Shown: positions 1 to 7,230, counted from the stretch's first letter. The stretch: DNA of 13,170 nt from Prevotella sp. UBA6387 (GCA_002437565.1 DJQL01000081.1:1-13170); one strand, 5' to 3'. The notes: generated from the sequence alone by a model not told the origin. Made by a program: numbers and translations.

Positions 1-63
1 AATTACGACAAATACATGAAGCAATACATAGAACTGTACAAAGAGTTGCTTCATTTGAAATAA
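1..63 (+). CDS. 3' end of an unidentified plus-strand gene (polysaccharide-locus candidate)
   Basis: Frame 1 is open from the first base and stops at TAA in 61-63, giving 20 codons that end in YKELLHLK. The peptide is rich in Tyr, Lys and Leu and looks like a C-terminal amphipathic helix. The A/T-rich codon use matches the two genes that follow. Such tails are common on glycosyltransferases, and the next gene is one, so a polysaccharide-synthesis gene is plausible, but that is inference from context. The start and nearly all of the protein lie outside the window. It ends 28 bases before the stop codon of the convergent glycosyltransferase gene, and a hairpin lies between and across the two ends. 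Confidence 0.5.
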   Translation, partial: NYDKYMKQYIELYKELLHLK

Positions 64-70
64 GTACCGC

Positions 71-114
71 AAGAGCAGGATATGCTCTTTTCTATCTTTT
101 GAAAAGAGCATATC
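71..114. terminator. Overlapping hairpins between convergent genes (probable bidirectional terminator)
   Basis: Two mutually exclusive stems are visible. The first pairs 71-77 (AAGAGCA) with 83-89 (TGCTCTT) around a 5-base loop. It is followed by a T-rich run to position 100, like an intrinsic terminator for the plus-strand gene ending at 63. The second is a perfect 14-bp stem, 79-92 with 101-114, around an 8-base loop. Its right arm and loop lie inside the last codons of the minus-strand glycosyltransferase. Base 83-89 belongs to both stems, so only one can form at a time. No long T run follows the 14-bp stem on the minus strand, so termination in that direction is less certain. Confidence 0.6.
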
Positions 115-805
115 TTAAAACAAGAAGTTGATGACGAATCCAAATTTCAACCTTTCTTCCAAATTTTCTTTTCCGCCAGCTCCCATATATACGGTGAATG
201 CCAAAAGTATTATCATCAATCTTGTACTTATTTCGTGGCGCAAAGAAGTGGGTAGGGTAAATTTTTATGTCACCTAAGTCCTGATAAATATCTTCTCGCT
301 TATAACCAAACTTCTTCACTGCAATACGTGCCATCACCAAAGGAGATATCGTATTGTTGAGCGTACCATCCTGATTACGATAATGAGTGTTTTTATAATA
401 CTCAAATACTTCTTTGCACAAAGCATTTCCTGCCTCACCAATAAAGAAAGCAGCCTGAAGTCCAAACTCCCTATTATCAGAATTTACTTTCTCGTTGAAT
501 GTCATAAAACCTTTTTCCGGTACGAACTCATCAAATCTTTTATACAGAAAGATGTCGCTATCCATATAAAGACCGCCATACTTATAAACTGCATAGAATC
601 GAACCACATCAGCGGCAAAAGCCCAACGCTTTTCCTCCAAAGCCTCGTCTATAAACTGGCAACCTATGGCCTTGGCTTCCTTATATCCCCACAATTTTAT
701 TTCATAGTCTGGTATGACACGTTTCCAAGAATCCAAGCAAACCTTTATCTCTACTGGATAAGGGTCATCGCTAAACCAACAAAGGTGAATAAGTTTTGGT
801 ATCAT
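92..805 (-). CDS. DXD-motif glycosyltransferase (Gly_transf_sug / OCH1-like family)
   Basis: This 237-residue protein probably transfers a sugar from a nucleotide-sugar donor during capsule, O-antigen or exopolysaccharide synthesis at the cytoplasmic face of the membrane. It opens with MIPKLIHLCWFS, the typical first strand of this family. A helix AADVVRFYAVYKYGG spans 64-78 and leads into the metal-binding DXD at D82-S83-D84 within GGLYMDSDIF. Near the C-terminus HRIYGSW (204-210) supplies the His...SW element common in the family. The length fits compact bacterial members. There is no signal peptide or membrane segment, and the basic C-terminal tail (RKRKFGRK from 211) could favour membrane association. 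It is convergent with the gene ending at 63 and divergent from the DUF6056-like gene at 1071. The donor and acceptor sugars cannot be read from sequence. The family call is firm and the pathway is inferred. Confidence 0.88.
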   Translation of the reverse strand: MIPKLIHLCWFSDDPYPVEIKVCLDSWKRVIPDYEIKLWGYKEAKAIGCQFIDEALEEKRWAFAADVVRFYAVYKYGGLYMDSDIFLYKRFDEFVPEKGFMTFNEKVNSDNREFGLQAAFFIGEAGNALCKEVFEYYKNTHYRNQDGTLNNTISPLVMARIAVKKFGYKREDIYQDLGDIKIYPTHFFAPRNKYKIDDNTFGIHRIYGSWRKRKFGRKVEIWIRHQLLVLRYALFKR

Positions 806-878
806 TGTTATATTGCTTAATCAGACATTGCCTTGCCCTAATCTTATACTATTTTTAGGCACATTTAAATACGCATTG

Positions 879-909
879 TAAAGGTACGAAAAACCATCAA
901 GAAAGCAAA
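879..909 (-). promoter_or_regulatory. Bacteroidota-type promoter for the glycosyltransferase gene
   Basis: Read on the minus strand, TTTG (909-906) is followed 19 bases later by TACCTTTA (886-879). The known Bacteroidota housekeeping consensus is TTTG then TAnnTTTG, so this matches the -33 element fully and seven of eight -7 positions are consistent (the last G is A). Transcription would start near 872, giving a leader of roughly 65 bases before the ATG at 805. Confidence 0.5.
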
Positions 910-929
910 CAAAATCACTTAACATTTGC

Positions 930-937
930 TACATTTG
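930..937 (+). promoter_or_regulatory. Candidate -7 element for the DUF6056-like gene
   Basis: TACATTTG is an exact match to the Bacteroidota -7 consensus TAnnTTTG. A near copy, AACATTTG, lies nine bases upstream at 921-928. No TTTG sits at the expected 19-21 base spacing upstream, so the -33 half is weak or absent. A start near 944 would give a leader of about 125 bases before the ATG at 1071, which is long and AT-rich. Confidence 0.35.
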
Positions 938-1070
938 ATAATCTTATGCAATCTTACGAACCAAAACACATGATTTTTAACATCATTTTTTATTTCTTCA
1001 TGCAAGTTTCTTCGAAAGTCAATATTATACAATTAGTAAAAAGTTAGTCATAAAATCAGGGTAAACATCC

Positions 1071-2708
1071 ATGAATAAAAAGCAATTAAAACTTGTAACA
1101 AGTATAGCAATTGTGATTTTATTATTGTCCATCATTCCAATATTTTGGATAGGTCAATATTTGCATCCTTTCTCAGACGACTATGTTTTCGGAGCTGAAG
1201 TTCATAAAGTTTGGAATGCTACACATTCTTTGAGTGCAAGCATAATGGCAGCTTGGAATGTGGCTATAAACATGTATCATATTTGGCAAGGCACATATTC
1301 TGCATGTTTTCTAATGGCCATGCAGCCCGGAGCGTTTGGCATGTATTGGATAGTTCCTATCGTCTTGCTTACAAGTCTCGTAACATCCACTTTTACATTA
1401 ATGTATATGATTATGCGCAAGGTGCTCCATGCGTCTAAGTTGGAATATCTATTTGTTTCAACCATTTTTGTATTAATCAATGTACAGTTCGTATATTCCC
1501 CATACGATGCTTTTTATTGGTATAATGGGGCTATGTACTACACCTTATATTATAGTCTGTCACTATTCTTGGCATCTTTGCTTATTACCTTTGAGCTATC
1601 CTGCAATAAATATTCTAAATACTTTATAGGTGGAGTCTCCGTACTTCTAACCATTTTTATCGCTGGAGGAAATTTTGTCTCAGGTTTTGGAATGGCTGCC
1701 ATCTTATCCGTAGCTATAGCCATCTTATGGTTGGAACAAAAACGCATACCTAAATTTTTGGCATCCATATTAGTCATTTACCTGATTGCATTTGCTTTCA
1801 GCATCTTAGCCCCTGGAAACACTTTCCGTGAGTTAGCTGTAAAAGAATACCATCCAAATATTATTCAGGCATTTGTTATAACTTTCTGCAAAAGTTTGGA
1901 CTTTATCATTGACAGAATCATCAGCGTCATGTCTTTGACATTCCTTGTCCTCATTCCTGTGGTGAGCAAGTTGGCGCGCAATTCATCTTTCAAATTCAAC
2001 TATCCATGGCTATGCATCGTCATCAGCCTCGTATTGTATTGTTCATTTTTCTTCCCTCACTGTTATGCAATGGGGTATGAGGGACCCAACAGGGTTAAAA
2101 ATGTCTATGCATACGCTCTGTTTTGGCTCATTATTGTCAACATGTTCTATTTGACAGGTACTTTGATTCAAAAATCAGAAGCCCAATCTCCAATAAGCAC
2201 AGCTATCTACCAGCTTATCAATGCCGTAAAAATGAGATATCATAATAAACTAAAATATTCATATTTGCTTGTAATCACCATTCTACTTTTAGATGTTTGT
2301 GTAAAACCTTCTACGACAAATCGCACTCTCAGTTTGCTTGCACATGGCGAGATACAAACGAGCGACCAAGAAATGAAGGAAAGAGATAGCGTTTTGGCAA
2401 ACACGGCCAATCCTGTTGTAGAAATGAAACCTTTGACCATAAAACTTCCATCTGACACTCATTATGATGCTATGCCAGACCCAGGATATTGGGTAAATCA
2501 GGCTATCGCCTCATATTACGACAAGAAAGAAGTCTTCACTACACATAGTTACAACATTAACAATGATAACACATATCTCATGAGGCATTATAAAAAAGAT
2601 GTAGGTCCTAACAATTTAAAATACAAGACTTTCAAAAAGCAACCCACAATTTCTACTTATCTCACACAACGAGTCAAAAAGTCAAACAGTTACACATCTA
2701 TACAATAA
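1071..2708 (+). CDS. DUF6056-like multi-pass membrane protein, possible GT-C glycosyltransferase
   Basis: This 545-residue protein has about ten hydrophobic segments (for example 10-30, 92-116, 125-143, 158-175, 184-220, 228-247, 284-300, 312-330, 345-364, 397-410) and then a soluble tail from about 412. An acidic loop after the first membrane segment (H32-P-F-S-D-D-Y38) resembles the catalytic acidic loop of GT-C transferases. W72-Q-G-T-Y76, YWYNGAMYY (149-157), LAPGN (246-250) and GPNR (338-341) fit the DUF6056 family as I recall it. GT-C enzymes use lipid-linked sugar donors on the outer side of the membrane. That role here is inference. The tail (412-545, with DPGYWVNQAIASYY at 470-483) is predicted extracytoplasmic. 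The gene stands alone on the plus strand in AT-rich DNA next to the glycosyltransferase and ends in a hairpin. A flippase or polymerase role is less likely but not excluded. Confidence 0.75.
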   Translation: MNKKQLKLVTSIAIVILLLSIIPIFWIGQYLHPFSDDYVFGAEVHKVWNATHSLSASIMAAWNVAINMYHIWQGTYSACFLMAMQPGAFGMYWIVPIVLLTSLVTSTFTLMYMIMRKVLHASKLEYLFVSTIFVLINVQFVYSPYDAFYWYNGAMYYTLYYSLSLFLASLLITFELSCNKYSKYFIGGVSVLLTIFIAGGNFVSGFGMAAILSVAIAILWLEQKRIPKFLASILVIYLIAFAFSILAPGNTFRELAVKEYHPNIIQAFVITFCKSLDFIIDRIISVMSLTFLVLIPVVSKLARNSSFKFNYPWLCIVISLVLYCSFFFPHCYAMGYEGPNRVKNVYAYALFWLIIVNMFYLTGTLIQKSEAQSPISTAIYQLINAVKMRYHNKLKYSYLLVITILLLDVCVKPSTTNRTLSLLAHGEIQTSDQEMKERDSVLANTANPVVEMKPLTIKLPSDTHYDAMPDPGYWVNQAIASYYDKKEVFTTHSYNINNDNTYLMRHYKKDVGPNNLKYKTFKKQPTISTYLTQRVKKSNSYTSIQ

Positions 2709-2724
2709 ACTCAAATCAATCATT

Positions 2725-2769
2725 AGGATTTCTCAGTGTCGCAAGGCAAAGGGAAATCCTTTATTATTT
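2725..2769 (+). terminator. Intrinsic terminator after the DUF6056-like gene
   Basis: Arms AGGATTTC (2725-2732) and GAAATCCT (2753-2760) form a perfect 8-bp stem that starts 16 bases after the stop codon. The 20-base loop can fold further: TGTC (2737-2740) pairs with GGCA (2745-2748), with one G-T wobble, around a GCAA tetraloop of the stable GNRA type. The T-rich stretch TTATTATTT follows directly at 2761. Confidence 0.75.
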
Positions 2770-3092
2770 GTAGACAGCAGAATTATTCCTCATTCCATGA
2801 GCAACATTCGCAGCACACCGCAAATAATTCTACCTTAATATTCATCACATAAAGATTTTATACTCTTGAAAGAAATCAGCCGAACAATTGGCAAATGTTC
2901 ATCGGTACATATTACAATAAGAAATCTCCAATATTCAAACAACATTAAAACAATTAGAATAATTCTTTGTATTTTGTCAATAACTTGCCATTTATATCCA
3001 TGTATTTTAGCAAATAAACTTGTTCTATTTCTTTGTGTTTTAGCATTTTTATGGATTAAACACCTGAAAGCCATTTGAAACAAACTGCTTTT
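2770..3092. other. AT-rich stretch without a supported gene
   Basis: Between the terminator at 2760 and the end of the hydrolase gene at 3093 nothing convincing is encoded. A 70-codon plus frame (2866-3078, TTG start) and an overlapping 82-codon minus frame (2835-3083) exist. Neither has a good start context, recognisable domain or gene-like codon use, and both are expected by chance in such AT-rich DNA. A weak imperfect hairpin pairs CTGAAAGC (3064-3071) with GCTTTTTCAG (3087-3096) at the end of the hydrolase gene. The stretch marks the boundary between the AT-rich and GC-rich parts of the window. A small RNA cannot be excluded by eye. Confidence 0.5.
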
Positions 3093-4088
3093 TCAGTAAA
3101 GATACTTTTCAAGAAAACTCTTCACCCATTGGCAATATTGCTTCCTGTAATCACTGAAACTCTTGGCATGTGCCGAGCCATGAAACACCACGAGCACCTT
3201 TGGCGCGGGCTTGGCGGCGTACAAGGGGTAAACCATGCGTGTAGGCACGAAATCGTCGTCACCTCCATGTATGAAAAGCATCGGCTTGCGGCATTTTGCC
3301 ACTTGCCTCAGCGGCGATGCCTCCCCAAACGACCAGCCATAACCAATCTTGCATAGTGCCGACGCAGTGTAGAGCAACGGAAAGTCGGGCAATCCGAACA
3401 TTGCGTCAAGCTCATGGCTGAACTCGTCCCAAGCGGAGGTATAACCGCAGTCTTCTATGAAACACTTGATGTAGTCGGGGGTATTCTCACCGGCTACGTT
3501 CATCGTCGTGGCTCCGCCCATGGACCAACCGTGTATCACCATTCTCACATGACCGGTGGAATCCTTGAACATTTTGTCAGCTATCGCCGCCCACCTCAGC
3601 ACGTCGTCACGGTCGTTCCCCCCCATCTGCATTGCCTTGCCGCCACTCTTCCCATTGGCATGCAAGTCTGGCAACAGCACGTTCATGCCAAGTTCCTTGT
3701 TGTAGAAGCATGCGAAATGGAGCATGTCCACAGCGCAATCCGTATATCCATGCACGACAATGGCCGTGAGAGCGGTCTTGCGCGGAGCCTTCACGTAGAG
3801 CGCGTGCAAGCGTGTGCTGTCGGCGAGGAAAAGTCCCGTCCGTGCATTTGCCATCGTGACGAAAGTGTCGCGAAGGGCCTTGTGCGTGATCACGGAGTCG
3901 AGCCAAGACTCCATCCACGGATAACGGTAGCGCATCATGGCGTATTGCCTGGCATAGTCACGCCCCTTGTTGTTTGCCGGATGAAGGGCAAAACTCAGCA
4001 AGTATACGCTCCCACCAACTATGGTCACCATGAGCAAGACCAATAACGTCAAGGATAGTCTTAAAGCGAGTCTTCTGTTACGTTTCAT
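3093..4088 (-). CDS. Membrane-anchored alpha/beta hydrolase (serine hydrolase, S33/BEM46-like)
   Basis: This 331-residue protein has a basic N-terminus (KRNRR) and one hydrophobic segment (about 9-34), so the catalytic domain probably faces the periplasm, tethered to the inner membrane. The fold markers are in order: HGY at 113-115 (oxyanion loop), the nucleophile elbow G187-W-S189-M-G-G192, the acid in HGGDDDFVP (274-282, most likely D278), and the catalytic His in GSAHAKS (H308). All three triad residues are present, so it should be active. It could be an esterase, lipase or peptidase, and the substrate is unknown. It resembles the family annotated as alpha/beta hydrolase or YqkD-like. It lies on the same strand as the GH3 cluster but 177 bases beyond the DUF3108 gene and with its own -7 element, so it is probably a separate unit. 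Its GC content is clearly higher than that of the genes before 2770. Confidence 0.9.
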   Translation of the reverse strand: MKRNRRLALRLSLTLLVLLMVTIVGGSVYLLSFALHPANNKGRDYARQYAMMRYRYPWMESWLDSVITHKALRDTFVTMANARTGLFLADSTRLHALYVKAPRKTALTAIVVHGYTDCAVDMLHFACFYNKELGMNVLLPDLHANGKSGGKAMQMGGNDRDDVLRWAAIADKMFKDSTGHVRMVIHGWSMGGATTMNVAGENTPDYIKCFIEDCGYTSAWDEFSHELDAMFGLPDFPLLYTASALCKIGYGWSFGEASPLRQVAKCRKPMLFIHGGDDDFVPTRMVYPLYAAKPAPKVLVVFHGSAHAKSFSDYRKQYCQWVKSFLEKYLY

Positions 4089-4116
4089 ACATACCGTTCC
4101 TCTTGTCCTTATTTCG

Positions 4117-4124
4117 CAAAGTTA
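4117..4124 (-). promoter_or_regulatory. -7 promoter element for the hydrolase gene
   Basis: The minus strand reads TAACTTTG (4124-4117), an exact TAnnTTTG match, giving a start near 4110 and a leader of about 20 bases before the ATG at 4088. The nearest upstream TTTG (4142-4139) is only 14 bases away, shorter than the usual 19-21, so the -33 element is not ideal. Confidence 0.45.
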
Positions 4125-4211
4125 CGAAAAACTATCAACAAAAGCATTGCTTAACATTTATTAATCAGTAAGCATACGGCAAGAATATTGCTGGCGCGGT
4201 ATTTCACAGCA

Positions 4212-4235
4212 ACTTGAAGTTTGTCCAATTCAAGT
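4212..4235 (-). terminator. Weak hairpin downstream of the DUF3108 gene
   Basis: ACTTGAA (4212-4218) and TTCAAGT (4229-4235) form a perfect 7-bp but AT-rich stem with a 10-base loop, about 30 bases past the stop codon of the minus-strand DUF3108 gene. No clear T run follows on the minus strand. It may terminate the GH3 operon or simply protect the transcript 3' end. If it is inactive, the operon would read into the hydrolase gene. Confidence 0.3.
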
Positions 4236-4265
4236 GACAATAATCTTCTCTATTGCCTTCCCTGT

Positions 4266-5093
4266 TTATTTCACCATTGCCTTCTCGGCGTTTCTCAACC
4301 CGGTGACGTTTGTCATGAAAGCCTTTGCCGAGCCGAACTTTAAATGTAGGTCGAGGCGAACTGGTATGTGGTTGTCATCGTCAGACACGAAGAAGTCAAC
4401 CACCTTTTCCCACTTTTTGCTGTCATCGTCCTTGTCCATGTAGGCGAGTTTAAGGCAACGATACGTATGTCCGTTGTCCGCCTTTATGTTCACTATACCT
4501 TGATAGCGAAGTTGCGCGGCGTAGACCTTACGTCCGTCGACAATAGGGAAGTTCACGGCATGGCCTTTCTTCCATCCCGTGGGGTTGAACGAGCGAGCAC
4601 GCATGAAGATGCTCATCATGTCGTAGACGCATTCGTTTAGCGTGCGTTGCGACCTCGAATGAGTGCCGTCGTGCTTCAGCCTATGCTGCTTCACGTGGCA
4701 CTTGCCGTTCGGGTAAGTGTAGTACACCTCATCCACGGTATAGCGCTTGCCCTCCTTGGCTCCCTTGCGGTAATAGAGCGGTGCCATGTCGAGCGTGTTG
4801 TAGCAGAGAAGCGTGTCGCGGAGCACGAAGAAGCGGTCGGCGCGCTTGTTGCCCCTCGTTATCAGGCTTCCCTTGTAAGCATGCTTGCCAAGAAACTTTG
4901 TCTGGTCGATATCGAAAGACGCGGTGCCCACCTTGACCCATACAAACTTCCAGTTGTAATAGAGGTTGTAAGAAAGTCTCTCACCCGACTTGAAAGCCGT
5001 GTTGCGGAACGTGCATTGCGCCGAAGCCGACACGGAAAAGAGCGCGAGCAGTGAGAGAAGAGATATCTTTAAACGTCTTGTTGCTTGTGCCAT
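4266..5093 (-). CDS. Secreted DUF3108 domain protein
   Basis: Starting at the ATG at 5093 the protein is 275 residues. It begins with a textbook signal peptide: MAQATRR, a Leu-rich core, then SVSASA before Q27, cleaved most likely between A26 and Q27. In-frame ATGs at 5120 (with an AAGG just before it) and 5153 (six bases after the preceding stop) would add 9 or 20 residues. I chose 5093 because it gives a normal signal length, but 5120 is a real alternative. The mature protein opens with F-K-S-G-E-R-L-S-Y-N-L-Y-Y-N-W and continues to VWVKVGTASFDI, the hallmark start of DUF3108, a beta-rich periplasmic domain of unknown role. A later stretch, YDMMSIFMRAR, also fits the family. It is the last gene of the probable GH3-lipoprotein-DUF3108 operon. 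Envelope maintenance is a guess from context. Confidence 0.85.
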   Translation of the reverse strand: MAQATRRLKISLLSLLALFSVSASAQCTFRNTAFKSGERLSYNLYYNWKFVWVKVGTASFDIDQTKFLGKHAYKGSLITRGNKRADRFFVLRDTLLCYNTLDMAPLYYRKGAKEGKRYTVDEVYYTYPNGKCHVKQHRLKHDGTHSRSQRTLNECVYDMMSIFMRARSFNPTGWKKGHAVNFPIVDGRKVYAAQLRYQGIVNIKADNGHTYRCLKLAYMDKDDDSKKWEKVVDFFVSDDDNHIPVRLDLHLKFGSAKAFMTNVTGLRNAEKAMVK

Positions 5094-5159
5094 CTTGTTT
5101 TTCTGATAAGTTGATTTCATTATCCTTAAATTTAAAACAATTATCCTTTTCATCTTCTG

Positions 5160-7142
5160 TCAAATCTTGGGAACATACTGTATCCCAAGACTCTTCGCAC
5201 GGTCGAGATTCTTGTGCTGTATGGTCTTCTGCTTGTCAGCCTTTTGCTTTGTTATAGCCTCCGGCTTTTGTTGCCATAGCGGTTTCGCCGTAGGGTTCCA
5301 CGTGAGCGTGAGGTCCCATTTCTCCCTACATTCTATGATTTCCGGGTCATAATACACCTCCTCTGGCTCCACACCCTTGTCGTAGTCGCCAGTGTCCCAA
5401 CGGTGATTGTTGTTTGAGTCCACTATCGCTCGCATGTAATACTTACCCGCCTTGAGATAATAGAACTCTGCCTGGCCATTGTCGGTGTATACTTCCTTGA
5501 CCACCTTACCGGAATTGTCGAGCAATTGTGCTATGACATTCTTTCCGCTCATGCCCGATATGGTCATCAATATAGAGGCGTAAGCGTCGTTTGGGCGCAC
5601 TTTCAGTCCTGTCTTCAGCTTCTTCGACACCTCTCCATACAAGGAAGCGAATGTCGCGCTGTCGGCCTCAAGGCTATACTCCATACCTGGCCTCCACTCT
5701 GCGAGCAACCTGTAGTTCCGGTTGTCTATCTTATGCAACTCGTACCGCTCGGCATACCAAAGCGAGTCGTTCTCCGGATGAGAATAAAGGTGTATGTGGG
5801 CAGTGTCGACCGGCATCAACGGCACGTCGCTGCTTATCGTCACGTTCTGGTCCGGGTCCAATTCACCCGACGGCACAATCTTAAGATTCAGCTCCTCACG
5901 CGGCATAACGCTGTCGTAGTCCAAGCCTTTCTTTTTCTTCTTCTCTTGCTCCTTTTGCCACGTTTTCAGTTTCTTCTCAGCATCTTTCACGCGCTTCTCG
6001 TGCGAGGTCTTGGCAATGAGCTGGAGCGTGTCCACTTGTTCGCGCAGCACGCCCAAGGTGTCGGTGACGTTGTGGGTGACCTGCATTCTCAACGTGTCTT
6101 GATTCACGAGAGCGGTGTCGCGAAGCCAATAAACTATCGTGTCGCGACGCTCCGTAGGCTCAATGAGGAACGCATTGTCGGAATTGAAGTTCAGGCCACG
6201 TATTTTTGGCAACTCATTGTCACCATAGCTATAAAACAAGGTAAAATGGTTGGCGTCGGTGCGGTCGCTCTTCACGAGATACCTGTTGGTCAGAATCTCA
6301 TTGAACGCGCGCAGGCAGATGTCGTCGGGAAGGAAGTGCGTGTAGCCTGTCACGTTGATTGAGGCTATGTGCAACGAGTCTGTCCAAATGGTGTCCTGTC
6401 GCGTGTCCGGCTTGAACGATGGCTCTATGATGTCGCGGTTGAAAGCCAGCATCTCGCTCTTCTGGTTGAACATGTAGTTGCCGTCGGCATCCTGCAAGGC
6501 ATATACACGGTATTTGCCTGGCGCGATGCCCTTTATGGTGAAGTGTCCGCGAGAGTCGGTCCTCGACACCCTCAGCATGGGCTTCTTCTGGAATGCCGAG
6601 TCGCTGAGGTCATCATAGAGTCCCACCAAGATGCCTTTCACGGGCTCCAGGTCTTCTGCCCCGATGACATATCCCGACACTTGCAAGGTGTCGATATGGT
6701 CGCCTGTGGAGAACGTGTACGCGTAGTCGCCAAGGGGGTTCCCCTCGTTGTTGTCGCTTATGGCGTTAGAGAAGTCTATGGTATAGGTCGTATTTGGCTT
6801 GAGCGAGTCGACAAGTTGCACGCTTATGCGCTTGCCTTCTCCCTTTATCTCCGGCGCCTCAAGCTGCGGTGGCGACACCACCACATTCTCCGTGGGGTTG
6901 TCTATCTTGATATACTCATCAAAATTGATAAGCACCTTTTTTTTCTTCACGTTTGTGGCCCCTTCGGCAGGATCCGCGCCGATGACCTTCGGCGGTGTCT
7001 CATCATACCATCCGCCATCGGGGTTTCCCATACGAGCGCAGCCTTGCAGGAGCAGCGACACGAGAAGCCCCACAAGCGACAACGCCCCGAGGAGCATCGC
7101 CGTCTTCTTGCCCTTGTCGTTTAAGTTATCGTTGACAATCAT
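5160..7142 (-). CDS. Ig-like (Big_5-type) domain lipoprotein, Bacteroidota-specific type
   Basis: This 660-residue predicted lipoprotein has a hydrophobic segment (16-32) ending in lipobox L32-Q-G-C35. G-N-P-D-G-G...D-E-T-P-P (39-51) follows, as usual for this Bacteroidota family. An Ig-like domain of Big_5 type spans about 50-147 (DPAEGATNV, F74-D-E-Y, LKPNTTYTIDF, YAYTFSTG). A transthyretin-like or carboxypeptidase-regulatory-like beta domain covers about 155-225 (VSGYVIG, TDSRGHFTIKGIAPGKYRVYAL). After a middle region of unknown fold there is a Lys/Glu-rich probable coiled coil (about 382-405, including five Lys at 401-405). A second beta domain follows (about 520-615) with an Asp/Asn-rich loop D575-S-N-N-N-H-R-W-D583 that could bind calcium. 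It is probably anchored to the outer membrane, though facing in or out is unknown. The start lies 8 bases from the decamer array, and the stop is within about 70 bases of the DUF3108 start. Function is unknown; a structural or binding role is likelier than catalysis. Confidence 0.87.
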   Translation of the reverse strand: MIVNDNLNDKGKKTAMLLGALSLVGLLVSLLLQGCARMGNPDGGWYDETPPKVIGADPAEGATNVKKKKVLINFDEYIKIDNPTENVVVSPPQLEAPEIKGEGKRISVQLVDSLKPNTTYTIDFSNAISDNNEGNPLGDYAYTFSTGDHIDTLQVSGYVIGAEDLEPVKGILVGLYDDLSDSAFQKKPMLRVSRTDSRGHFTIKGIAPGKYRVYALQDADGNYMFNQKSEMLAFNRDIIEPSFKPDTRQDTIWTDSLHIASINVTGYTHFLPDDICLRAFNEILTNRYLVKSDRTDANHFTLFYSYGDNELPKIRGLNFNSDNAFLIEPTERRDTIVYWLRDTALVNQDTLRMQVTHNVTDTLGVLREQVDTLQLIAKTSHEKRVKDAEKKLKTWQKEQEKKKKKGLDYDSVMPREELNLKIVPSGELDPDQNVTISSDVPLMPVDTAHIHLYSHPENDSLWYAERYELHKIDNRNYRLLAEWRPGMEYSLEADSATFASLYGEVSKKLKTGLKVRPNDAYASILMTISGMSGKNVIAQLLDNSGKVVKEVYTDNGQAEFYYLKAGKYYMRAIVDSNNNHRWDTGDYDKGVEPEEVYYDPEIIECREKWDLTLTWNPTAKPLWQQKPEAITKQKADKQKTIQHKNLDRAKSLGIQYVPKI

Positions 7143-7150
7143 ATAAAACG

Positions 7151-7230
7151 TCTGTCAAAGTATATTACAGTCTATCATAGTCTATTACAGTCTATCATGG
7201 TCTATAATAGTCTATAATGGTCTATCATTG
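7151..7230. repeat. Eight tandem 10-bp units filling the GH3-lipoprotein gap
   Basis: Read on the plus strand in steps of ten from 7151, the units are TCTGTCAAAG, TATATTACAG, TCTATCATAG, TCTATTACAG, TCTATCATGG, TCTATAATAG, TCTATAATGG and TCTATCATTG. The last six share TCTAT at positions 1-5 with no insertion or deletion; all but the final unit end in G after A or G, and the final one ends TG. The first two differ from the consensus by one or two bases. The array covers the whole intergenic space. Its last unit contains the GH3 stop codon (7225-7227), and its first ends 8 bases from the lipoprotein ATG. In the mRNA each unit carries an ATAGAC core, which places stop codons in all frames. Adjacent units can form short dyads (ATAG-A-CTAT). 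Role unknown. Confidence 0.9.

Noticed and set aside
2835..3083. Small overlapping frames (70 codons plus, 82 codons minus) in the AT-rich gap
   Set aside because: The plus frame needs a TTG start. Neither has a convincing initiation region or a recognisable domain, and they exclude each other.
3414..4046. A 210-codon plus-strand frame opposite the hydrolase
   Set aside because: The hydrolase has a complete catalytic triad, and the opposite frame is a shadow.
5526..7124. Long plus-strand frames (278 and 251 codons) opposite the lipoprotein gene
   Set aside because: The minus-strand frame has a lipobox and recognisable domains over its full length. The plus frames have no start context or known motifs.
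7151..7230. CRISPR array
   Set aside because: Units are 10 bp and directly adjacent with no spacers, and no cas genes are present.
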